A stretch of 64,000 nucleotides of DNA from Liolophura sinensis (Eukaryota > Mollusca > Polyplacophora > Chitonida > Chitonidae), in NCBI RefSeq assembly GCF_032854445.1, contig NW_027017957.1, positions 124,001 through 188,000 of the forward strand, in the 5' to 3' direction. Under the pieces are notes generated by a model that saw only the letters and a list, made by a program, of their open reading frames with translations, had not been told where the DNA came from and did not search any database. The translations under genes were made by a program, and so were the position numbers. Positions 1 to 11,728 of this stretch are shown here, piece by piece (position 1 is the first letter of the stretch; every line of letters begins with the position of its first letter).

Positions 1-25
1 CACAACTTGATTCACCATTCATTAA

Positions 26-31
26 TTTATT
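26..31 (-). terminator. Possible polyadenylation signal (AATAAA on the minus strand)
   Basis: TTTATT on the plus strand reads AATAAA on the minus strand, about 930 bp after the stop codon. It is the only canonical hexamer I see downstream of the stop inside the window. It may be chance in AT-rich DNA, and the true 3' end may lie beyond the window. Confidence 0.25.
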
Positions 32-599
32 GTATAAAAACAAATCAGGTGATAAAAAGAACTACAACTCACAGAATACATCCAGAGCAGCGACCAGCGT
101 TGTTCCATGAAACGTACATCTTGCCAATTTACGTCAGTTACGATTATTAAATGCTGTTTATGTAAATGCTTAAATAGAGGCAGGTCGTAAGCCCCTATGA
201 CCGGAGTCTAAGCAAAATTAGATTTAAAAAATCCAGTGATGTCAATTGTGATTTGATAGACGTCTACGGTCTAAAATTATTTAAAATGCTGTAGTATACA
301 ATAAATATTTTTTACGTGAAACCATAGTAAACCGACCAGACCTTGGTGGTGCTTAGTCCACCAGAATGTTGGTTTATGCAAAATATGTGTACAATATAAA
401 ACAATACATATAGAGTAAGACCAGAATCCTGACGGTAAACGGTCACATGAAGCCAGTGAAATCCGGTCTGTCGTCAATTTGTACCAGGGTTTTACTCTAA
501 CAATTCATTAAATAGGAGCAACTCACGCATCCCCTACCGTCGCGGACTTGTTACAACAAATGCAGTGATGTGTGAAGTAAGGAACTTAGTACTGTTCTG

Positions 600-797
600 T
601 CCCCAGCTAAACCGCTAATGATAAATAATGCTGCAGACATGAATCCTTCTCTAACTCTAGTGCGGCCTTGTTTGTCAGATACGTGCCGTTGAGCGGTGGT
701 TTCCACATGGCACTCTGGCTTCCTCAACTCATAAGCCTGAACGCCTTATACAAGTAATAGGTTCTTGTGCACGGCAACAAACACCAGTCAATTAAAG
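600..797 (+). mobile_element. Old SINE-like fragment in the 3' UTR/flank
   Basis: The end of this stretch (GGTTCTTGTGCACGGCAACA, then AACACCAGTCAATTAAAG) aligns with the 3' tail of the main SINE family. The body, with CTCAACTCATAAGCCTGAACGCC, matches a second body type also seen near 9240-9320. It is strongly diverged. Bases 1-600 hold no gene I can support. Confidence 0.4.
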
Positions 798-962
798 ATA
801 TACTACAAATCCCATTAAAATTATATCTAACTGGTGAACAAAGTTCTATTCTTCTAATTTCATTGCTTAATGCATGGAGGAAGTCCTCTTGGAATTATAA
901 TGAACGCTTGGCAGAAATAAAATATCAAACATGTGTCGTGTAAGGAAATTAAGCCTGTTTTC

Positions 963-1012
963 TTACTGGCTTTCAGTTTTGTTAACTTCATCATACACTG
1001 GACCATCTGGAG
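963..1012 (-). CDS. Exon 15: last coding exon, VYDEV motif and stop
   Basis: Acceptor CAATTAATTTTCAG, then PDGPVYDEVNKTESQ and TAA at 965-963; phase 1 in. The tyrosine is residue 694, ten residues from the C terminus. This is the fourth intact YxxV/L site. ESQ is not a clear PDZ ligand. The stop codon closes the 703-residue model. Confidence 0.83.
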
Positions 1013-4000
1013 CTGAAAATTAATTGTAATAAAACATTTTCTACGTTCCTATTGTTACTTCCCTTTTCCGCTGGGAGGTAGGCGGCGTTTCACGCACAAC
1101 CTATTGCAATGCACAATAATCTACTCATGACAAATTTGAAATGTTTAATATGAAAGGAACGTTATACTTTGGCTGTTAAAACCTTGGAAAATATCCCCTT
1201 TTTGTGAGATTGAAAAAAAAAACAAAACAAAAACACTAATGAGAAAACATAAAGGATTGCTAGCAGCTATAAAACTGACCTTTTGCAGTTTTGCTGGTCT
1301 TCCTTGCTGTATTTAATTCTGTATAGACACGTGCTGCTTCTTCTGAAATTAAAGGTGATACACTGTAATGTATATCAATCAATATATGGAATTTCACCAT
1401 AGAATTTCTTTGAATACAAGTGCTTATTTGTACCTCGCTTCACTGACCACTAAGCACTGTTGAAGACAAAATCCACGATTGCTTTATAAATAAAAAACAC
1501 CAGTAAATTGTATTTCGGGTATACTGGACATATATGAGAATCGAGGGCAACACTGGAGACGAGAACTTGCTCTGACATATTCAGGAGTCTATAAACCATA
1601 AGAGTGTTGTTCACCAGTTCATTACAAAGTGAAGTAAATCTTGTTGCCCATTAAAGTAGTGGCGTCTGCCGTTTTGAATTACACTATAAGCTATGGCTAT
1701 TTAAGATCACTTGCAGTGCTAGTCAAATGATTTATAATTTTTAATGGCCTCCGTGGCTCTGTCGGTTAGCGCGCTAGCGCATTGTAATGACCCAGGCGCC
1801 TCTCACCAATGCGGTTGCTGTGAGTTCAAGTCCAACTCATGATGGCTTCCTCTCCGGCCGTAAGTGGGAAGGTCTGCCAGCAACCTGCGGATGGTCGTGA
1901 GTTTCCCCCGGGCTTTGCCCGGTTTCCACCCACCATAATGCTGGCCGCCATCGTATAAGCTAAATATTCTTGAGAACGGCGTAAAACACCAATCAAGTAA
2001 ATAAATAAATAAATAAATAAATATAATTTTTATTAAAATAGGGAAAGGACCCAACTCTGCGATACAGTAAGGGAGATTTGCTCCATCTTGTTGAGGACCA
2101 GTAAGCCTCATTAGATATTTGTTACCTACTTCCTGTATCTTCTAAAGTTCTCACCAACCAAAGTAAGAATTTCACCAATTTCTAATGACAACTTTACTTA
2201 CGTATTTTCGGAACGGTAAATTCGATTTGATAACATTCTTTAAAGGTTATGTCAAAATTTATCATAAAAACTGGAGTACCAGACAGGCAATAACATCAAG
2301 GTAAAATTTATAGGACATTGGATTTTGTATTGATGGTTGTAAATCCAAAACATCAGCTAAACAGGTTTATGCGTACACCAACAGGATTACTCATTATCCA
2401 CATCATTCGATTTATTCTCGTTTAAATCTAGCTTAACTGCTTACCTCTATTAATCCAAATGATATATCAGAACCTGTATCTGTCAAATGTTTAGTTACAG
2501 CTCAATTATCCGCGTCGTACCCGGATATCGTCTGTCCTTAGCAAACGTTTTGTCTTGTTTATCGAAGTTATAAAAATGACTCCTCTGGAATACTACCCCG
2601 TAAAGCATTATAGCATTATACGAAATTCATGGTTTCTGATTTGAAACATGGTCTCCGACTGGAAACATGTTTTCCAACTTGAAACACGGTCTTCTACTGG
2701 AAACAGGATATTGCTACATGTCTGGCCTTGTGGCGTTGAGTATACCCTATGTGTTTTCTGACTCTCTTAATCAACGTCACAATTTATTGCTGCAAGAAAC
2801 TCGTAGGACAAGGTTATTTTATCGAAAGCCTTCACTGTTTTTGAACTTTTACAATGAGTACAATTTTCTTGTAAGTGAATACATAGAAAGCATTTAGGAT
2901 CTCTGGCACTTTGCTTTATAAATGTGTCCTATTTAACGATGGGTATGTAAACTGTTGAAGCCAAAATGCTGCTGAGATACATATTTTATTATCTATTTTT
3001 TGGGGGGGGCTTGTGTGAAACGTCATTTTTGGAATTGGTAATGTGATTATTGACCTGGTACATACATACTGGTAAAACGCTGATATAGGGATGTCCATTT
3101 TGACGCATGTGAGTGTCGTTGAACTGACGTGTTGCTGAGATATCAGAGACCGTCTAATATATGTCAGCTTTTTCGTTTATAAACAAATTTCAAGAATAAG
3201 CATACGCTGTTCTAAACGCAGACGGAGAGCTGTAACCTTTTCTAACGGGGTATACTTACCTGAGTTGGGCATGGGATCCACCTTTTCATAGACTCCAATT
3301 TTTCTAATAAAAGATGGGAATGTATTGACGATAAACATTTTGATGAAATATGCATCTTGTTCAATGGAATCTTAAGCATTCAACAACTACAACAATACAC
3401 TACACGAAGTGGATAATTACCACTGAGTGTAAAAGTTACTAAATGTTTCAACGCGAAAGAAAATATTGCTTTAACATGTGAAAGGAAGGTTAACTTTGAG
3501 TCTAGTCATGAACACATATAATACATGAAACCGGTATTTATATTTTTTGTAACAAATTCTTTTTGCAATTAAACTAAGATTCACGAAAATTTTCATTCTT
3601 CGGTTTATTTTGTTCTGTGATTGTTGAAAAATGACCTCTCTTCGGTAACGTAAATTTAATGTCAACACTGAAACAAGGATCGGCTCAATGCAAGCAAACT
3701 AACTTTGGTCGACAGATTTCTGACAAAAGAATTGAGGATCGAAAATTTTGGTCGCAGGGAATATCACAGGCGACCAAAGTCATGAGAGTAAAATATTTTG
3801 ATCAAAGAAAAGAAATAGTCCGCGGAAAAAATATGGTCAGCAAAAAAACAAAGATTTGGTCGAATCCTCGGATATTTTCCTCCTGATTATGGTAAAGTCT
3901 GAAACTGGTAGCATTTGGTGTTCTGCACACCAGAGTGATGAAATATTGCCCATTGTTCACATACAGAAGTCTTGTATACTGCCTGAGCTTTGGCAATAAG

Positions 4001-7000
4001 AGACATGACTTTTTTCTGTTGTTTTACCACAACTAATGGGGCGAACAAACACTGAGAGGTCGAAATGACTAGATATGTTTGGACATGAAATCTTGAGCAA
4101 TATTCAATTTCCTAACACATAAAACAATGACACCTTTGCAAATCCACAAAGTTCATGACATTTCCAGGCAGAATCCCCAGTGATACTGATAGCATTTAGT
4201 AGAGGTTTGTAGGTATGTATAAAAAAAGATCCCTTATTTAGTCCCGTGCCATTATAATAGTTTTAAAACAAATTTGGTAAAGATTTGTCCTTTTTAATAG
4301 TTCTAAAAATAAAGACTTTCTTTGGTCGCCAGAGCCGGGTTAAACTAAGCATTAAAAGACTTGTTAAAACCACCACAACCATTATGATTGCATTTTTATG
4401 GTTGTCAGTATAGGGCAAAGGTAGCCAGTACTATTGGTCGAAGCAACTCCAAATAAAATTCCCTCTGTTTGAGCGGGGCGAATTAAAAGGCAAATAGAAT
4501 TCTTCATGGCACAGAGAAATCAAGTAAGGGGGAAGTTGCGTGTGACCTCATGGGGTGGGGAGAGCTTGGGGTGAAGGTGTGGCACGAGGTTTTTGTGCCG
4601 TGTTCTTAGCCTTTGGAAACGCTTTTCATCGCCGATAGACATATAAATAGATAGACATGAAGCTAAATAAAGTGTGCGGGTGACGGAGGGAGTGATAAAG
4701 TGTGTGAAAAGTGGCACAATACGTCCATGAGCCATATAAAGGGTGGGCGGCTGACGAGCCGATATAATACGTCGATGAGCCATTGAACGGCTGAAGAGCC
4801 GATATAATACGTTCATGATAATTGTGGGTGAGCTGTCGGCACATACAGCTTGCAGAAAGAATTCATCCTGATCAGTGGGTCTTCAGAATGCACGGAATAC
4901 GGGCTATAGAGCATACTGCCATGTGGTTAAAGAACAATTACAATAATTATAAAATAAGCCTGAACCGGTTGAGAGAAATACTTACACGTGACTGATACAA
5001 ACATCATGTAATAAACCCGGCCTTATGACACACAGCTCGTGACACGGTGCAAAGCAACTAATGTTTTGTCTTATCCGATGTACGGAGTGCACATGTATTC
5101 ACATGTGGTGGAGAACTAATGAGGTCGCTTTTTCTCTAGCCGCATATTCTTTGGTCACCAAAGGGTTGTGGCAAACACTGTAAACAAAACTGTATTGGTG
5201 TATTTTACCAATCTTTTAATGGCAAATTTTACCCTGTTCTGGCGACCAAGGACAATCTGACGGTTTGGTCGACCCATTATTTGGCCGGACGCGCCTGTAC
5301 CAAAATTTGTTGGGTGAAATTGACCAGATCCTTCTACCAGAATCTTAGACGGGAAGCATGATTCACTTTTTAAAAAAACTAGGGTTAGGCTACAGAGTGT
5401 GATACCTTTATTACCAGGTCTAATCATGATCCAACCAGGACATTACATGTAATATTTTAACAGCGCTTCAATAAACATGGAGGCCAGATAAGGCCATCAC
5501 AAGATCCGGCGATAACCCGAAGCGATGGCACAATGATGTTAAGCTATGACACGATGGCACAAAGGGATGGCACGATGGTACGAAGCGATGGCTCAGTGGC
5601 ATGAAGCGATGGTACAATGATGTTAAGTTATGACACGATGGCACAAAGGGATGGCACGATGGTACGAAGCGATGGCTCAGTGGCATGAAGCGATGGTACA
5701 ATGGCACAAAGCTATGAGACGATGCTACATGTAATGAAATGATAGATGATCATGTAATTATTCAATGTAAAATCTTATCTTATTACAGAAGCACATGTAC
5801 ATGTATCTGTTCAAACCATTTCACAATTGTGCACTGCGAGGAGTTCGTCACTACCCGGTACAGCGTATGTCACTCTGGACCAATCAGGTGATTGTATCCC
5901 ATGTGGCTTTGATTTCTCCTTGTTTCCGAAAGGTGTTACGGAATCGACGTCAGTAATTTTCACCTGAATGATTGAAACTTCATGGAAAGAAACGACTGTT
6001 GCGCATTCTCTTTATTTAAGTGATGGATTTATCAGTGGACAAACCGACCCCTTTTTATAGATAAACAGGCTACGATTATGAAAGGTAAGTTCAGTTGTTG
6101 CTGATATTGTCGTGAGCAGAAAAAAACAGAAAACAGCTTCTGTCCATAAGTGAATACATCGTCTTCAAATATTTGTTAGACTGGGAAATGAAGTTTTATA
6201 CTAATGACAGTTAAGTAACTGCTTGAGAATCTTCTGGTCAATTGTAAACAAGTAAAGCTTAGGTTAATATATTGGTCACGTGGTAGAGGACTCGTCGTCA
6301 GCAGAATCATTGAAAGAATCAGCTTTTTCCAAGTAACGTTGCCCTGATTCATGTATAAAAGCCACTTCCCTGGTATTCAACTCAAATAAATAAGCCTTGA
6401 TCATCATTATTTGTTAAATTAATTTTCTTTTTCTTGCATTCTATTATACAAAATGTTCTGTAAATTATGTAAAAGGTTGCTTTCATTACACAGAAGTTAA
6501 CAATAAGGTGACGTTAAAGTTGGTCATAAACACATGCATTTTTCTTTCTTAAACTTAGGCTGGCACAGAAACTGACCTTATATACTGGACCTGACAAATG
6601 TCTGCCACATAAAGTTGTTGACCTTTTAGTGGCTTAACTTGATGAGCATGAGAAATTGAATGAATGAATGAATGATTATGGCTCAATGCCATGTCGGCAA
6701 TATTTTAGCCATATTGTGGCGGGAACAAGGTTACACCATGAGACTGTGAATGGCTTTCGACTTGATGGAGACATTCAAACTAAAATAGAAAAGAACAACA
6801 TGGTTAAAAGCAGTTAAAAACAACCAAACTTCGACGAGAAATTGAGGTAGGTTAGCTGAAGACAGCGTGACAAGGTAAAAGTAACGATTTTGTTGTATTG
6901 GGACACAGGGTGATTGGTGTTACAAGACTGAGTGAAGGGCCCATCTTCAATTTTTGTCATTATAACCCGTTGTCATGGATATGAAAAGGATAATAGCAGG

Positions 7001-10000
7001 AAGATAAATACAATGGCTAACATCTGGCTCAAATGGAGTTTGAAAGTCAGCTCAATCCACGCATAAATTTCTCATACTTAACGAATCAACTGATTCTTTA
7101 TCATTGGTTTTCATGCAATAACTGCTTCAAAATATTGTCATTTTCCAATACCACAAGGATATAAAAAAATTTCAGATGTACATAGTTGCTTTTCACTTTT
7201 TATTATTATTTGTTGTATCTGTTGTACGATAGCTGACAAAGTGACAAAAACCATACCTTGTGGGTATCTTTCCATCTGGAACAACATTTCAGGACATAAA
7301 AAGTGCGATCTTAGTTATGGCATTTCGACTGGCTTAAGAAAGGCGAAAGGTAACATTGTTTTTAGACAGAACACCAGTCACCTGTTTTTCCTCAATGGGA
7401 ATGCTTTTTATACAATGATAGTGGTGTGTTTTTGTACTGCAGACTTACGGCCAGCGCCCAGGGCTTCGTCCTTCCCATGAAGATATTTCATCCAATAGTT
7501 TGCGACTAAGCTGCAAATCTGAATACAGACATTTGACACGGACTAGGGTAAGATGTAGGATTTCTGACTCTTGTCCTTTGATAAAGTGAAGCTGGCAGGC
7601 CTATGGAATAATGTCTTTTATTTGATTCCCCAAATTTTTCAAAAACTTATTTTATTTGTTTGTTCAAATTCTTTGTTTTGATAATTGCATGACAGGTACT
7701 TTTTATTTAAGGGCGCCTATTATATCCCAGCTTACTGGGGACTAAAGACTACAAAGTCATTACTTGAGTCAACTGTAGTTTGTCAATAGGATGTTTTTCT
7801 TTTAGTTAGTCAGTTACAAAGATCTGTACCAACTTCATTATTATCTTGTTCGGAATGTTTTGACATGCTTGAGGATACAGTGATCAGCTTTGTGCATTAC
7901 CCTAAATCCTATGACCACAAGCATTGATATCCATCTCTTCCGTATCTATAATTAGATGGTATATGTTACTAGCTATGAGACACCATTATTCGAGGTATCA
8001 AATCAACCAGTATAATTTTGGTAATAATGACACTGTGAACAAAGAAAATGCAACCACATTCGCATTGGTTGCTTCGACACTTAAATGTAACCATAATGGT
8101 TATGGCCGTTTTGACCATTCTTATATAATGGTAACTTAGAACCTATTTTGGCGGTCATTTGAATGTAATCATAGTGGTTATGGTGGCTTTGGCCATTCTT
8201 ATATAATGGTAACTTGGAACCTATTCTGGCGGTCATTTGAATGTAATCATAGTGGTTTTGGCCGTTTTGGCCATTCTTATATAATGGTAACTTGGAACCT
8301 ATTCTGGCGGTCATTTAAATGTAACCACAATGGTTATGGTCGTTTTGGCCATTCTTATATAATGGTTACTTGGACCATATTTTGACGGTCATATAAATGT
8401 AACCCTAATTGTTATGGTCGGTTTGACCAATCTTATATAATGTTTACTTGAACCCTGTTCTGGCGACCAAAGGAATTCTGACTCTAAAATATGTGGTCGT
8501 TTAGACATTTTTAAGTACGTACCCAAATTCGTTTGGTCGTGGGCAACCAATTTTTTGGGGGTACAATCCACCAGATCCTTTTAACAGTAAATTGTTAATT
8601 GTTACGACCAATATATAGCACGCAATATGCCAGTTTCAACTGTTCCTCTAAGGATACAGTGTGTAAAACGTAAGTGACGACTGGTCTTGGAGTGTCTTTA
8701 AGCATCTTACTTACTGTTTGTCTGCGGAAAACCCTAAACCTGTGGGGGGAAAAAGAGAAAAAAAAACTTCAATTGTTACTTTTTTAAATTAAATACAAGC
8801 CTGTCCGTCTATAGTGTTGTCAGAGATTGCGGAAACGTAAGTTCCACTGTACTCTCCGATATCAGCTTGTGTATGTAAGTTCAAGTCCAGCTCATGCTGG
8901 CTTCCTCTCCGGCAGTACGTGGGAAGGTCTGTCGGCAACTTGCTGATGGTCGTGGGTTTCCCCCGGGCTCTGCCCGGTTTCCGCCCACCATAATGCTGGC
9001 CGCCGTCGTATAAGTGAAATATTCTTGGGTACGGCGTAAAACACCAATCAAATAAATAAAATAAAGTATGTATGTAAGTATAGATTAAGTAAGGTAAAAT
9101 GGGTAAGCTCGTATGTAAAAGGTTTTATACTGAGACAAAATAAATTAAATTGTGTTTTTCTCTCGAACAAAAATTAGACAGGCCCCAGAACACGAGGTAC
9201 CAATGTTCAGTCAGATAACATAGTGTACCAAACGTTCTTGGTTCACGCCGGGCACCCGTTTTCCTCAACCCACAAATCTGAACGCCATTCTTGAACAACA
9301 GTCAAATATATAAATAAATAAGTACACAAATGTAAATAGTAAATATATCCCAAACCATCGTGTCTTCCGCATAGTGCTCATTTCTCACCTGGAACGTTTT
9401 CGTAATGTCTGGTTGATTGCATACCATTTGATACCTCATCCGGTCCCATCTGCCTGTCAGATAAAATGAGACTGATAATACTAAAATATTAATCTACAGA
9501 ACTCTGGTGTGTTACGGTTATACACTTGTTTATTTAAAGGCGTGAATAACTGAATCGTCTATCATTAATATTAATATTATTATATTTTGACACCTACGTT
9601 GAGAGCTCAGTTATACTTACAATAAGTCGTTATATGTCACACAAATAATTCAACTGATTGTCAAACTTACTCTGTTTCTCCTGAGGAACGGCTACCTGAA
9701 AGAGTACACCCGGAAGCGCTTCATTTCTTGACAGCCAAGATGTGTATAAACAAGGTATATATGCTTACTTAAATAATTTCCACACTTATTTGTTACCGGT
9801 ACTTTTTGGAAGCTTGTTTGTTGGAAACATGAGCGGTACATCACAAAGACTACATCATGGAAAGAGTGACATTTGCATTGATGTTTTTAAAATTTTATCG
9901 AAAAATTTGGCACCGGATTGCAAAACATCAATGCTCATACCGCAATCTCACTGTTGTTCCTACCACAAGCTTTAAGTTACACATATGAAGAATTAATTCG

Positions 10001-11652
10001 ATCCCCCCTCTCCCCAACTCTACCACCACCACTCCAAAGATTCACTAGGAATACAAAAAATTGGGAGTCAGGAAATATACATTACATGGTGAGACGTATA
10101 TGGCTAAAAATAGCTCAGTTAATAAACAAATAAGAGAAGAATAAACAATTGTTTCAAATAAGTTGTACATTTTACTGTGGAATATGAAAAATAATCCAAT
10201 GATTTTACAGGTCAACTGACATCCGTTAGTACTATACGAAACAACAATAAAGCAACAGTAGCAAGAATACAGATAGCAAAGCTATGATGCCGCAAAAAAT
10301 GCATTTTTTTATTTTAAAATAATTTTTGCTTCTCCATGTAGTATTGTTTGTCCATCTGCGGCTTATATGCTCTTTACTATCTGAATTAATAAGATTTTTT
10401 TCAAAGTTCGTTATAACTTTGCTTTCGCCCACTGAAAATGACCACAACTAGAAGATAAACCATTGTCTTTCACATAATGCTCCCTTCTCACCTGGAACGT
10501 TTTCGAAATGTCTGGTTGATTGCACACCATTTGGTACCTCATCCGGTCCCATCTGCCTGTCAGATAAAATGAGACTCTTAATACTAAAATATTAATCTAC
10601 AGAACTCTGGTGTGCTACGATTATACACTTGTTTATTTAAAGGCGTGTATCACTGAATCGTCTAACATTAATATTAATATTATTATATGTTGACACCTAC
10701 GTTGAGAGTTCAGTTATACTTACAATAAGTCGTTATATGTCACACAAATAATTCAACTGATTGTCAAACTTACTCTGTTTCTCCTGAGGAACGGCTACCT
10801 GAAAGAGTACGCACAGAAGCGTTTCATTTCTTCACAGCCAAGATGTGCATTGACAATGTATGTATGTTTACTTGAATAATTTCCACATTTATTTGTTACC
10901 GGTGCTCTTGTTTCTTGGAAACATGAATGGTACATTACAAAGACTATATCATGGAAACAGTGACATTTGCGTTGATGTTTTTAACATTTTATCTCAAGAT
11001 TTAGCACTGGCTTGTAAAACATCAATGCTCGTATCACAATCTCACTGTTGTTCTTACCACAAGTTTTAAGTTATACACAAGAAGGATTAATTTGCCCCCA
11101 CCATCCCAAAGATTCACTAGGAATACAATAAATTGGGAGTTAGGAAATATACATGTATATGGTAAGAAGAATATGATTAAAAATAGATCCGTTAATAAAC
11201 AAAAAAGAGAGTAAACAACGGTTTCAAATAAATTGTACAGTTTACTGTGCGCTAAGAAAAATAATCCAATGATTCAACAGGTCATCTGATATCCGTTAGT
11301 ACTCTACAAAACATCAATAAAGCAACAGTAGTAAGAATACAGATAACAAAGCTGTAATACTGTAAACAATGCAATTTTTATTAAGAGGCATTTTTGCTTC
11401 TCTTTGTACTACCGTTTGCCCATCTACGGCTTATATGCCCCTGGCTATTTAAATAATTAAGGTATTTTTTCCACTTAGGTCATTACCTTGCTTTCGCCTA
11501 CGGAAGATGACCACAGCTAGAAGCACAACTCCCATTAAAACGATAGCTCCTGAGATGCCGCCTGCCAGGGAGCCGGCTAAGGCACGGGTGGCATCAGGCG
11601 GTACAACAGAAACTGTAAAACAAACACGAATTTATATTCTTACAAATCCAGG

Positions 11653-11728
<76 letters not shown>

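Larger units (their letters stand above)
9353..11545. repeat. Tandem segmental duplication (~1.1 kb x 2) carrying tail exons
   Basis: Copy 1 (about 9353-10455) and copy 2 (about 10457-11545) match along their full length: the CTCACCTGGAACGTTTTCG exon end, the ATTAATATTAATATTATTAT stretch, the microexon, the following ~500 bp of intron and the 3' part of the transmembrane exon. By eye the copies are roughly 85-90% alike. This explains the doubled microexon and tyrosine exon. Confidence 0.92.

Noticed and set aside
1746-1800. tRNA gene suggested by box A/B-like GGCTCAGTCGGTTAGCGCGC
   Set aside because: No acceptor-stem or anticodon-stem pairing; the same head occurs in every SINE copy, so it is the SINE promoter region.
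1803-2111. 102-codon minus-strand open frame
   Set aside because: Most of it is the antisense of a SINE; the remaining 20 codons have no convincing splice sites.
2186-2221. Possible extra 36-nt tail exon (minus strand, donor GTAAGTAAAG)
   Set aside because: The phase (1-1) fits, but the acceptor is weak and the peptide lacks the features of the other tail exons; the gene model is complete without it.
3260-3342. Reading exon 3260-3303 in phase 1, directly from exon 11
   Set aside because: That frame gives KLESMKRWIPCPTQ and exits in phase 0, which breaks the next exon; entry from the 25-nt microexon at 8715 restores VYEKV and all downstream phases.
8083-8460. CRISPR-like array
   Set aside because: Units are contiguous without unique spacers in an animal intron; it is a minisatellite.
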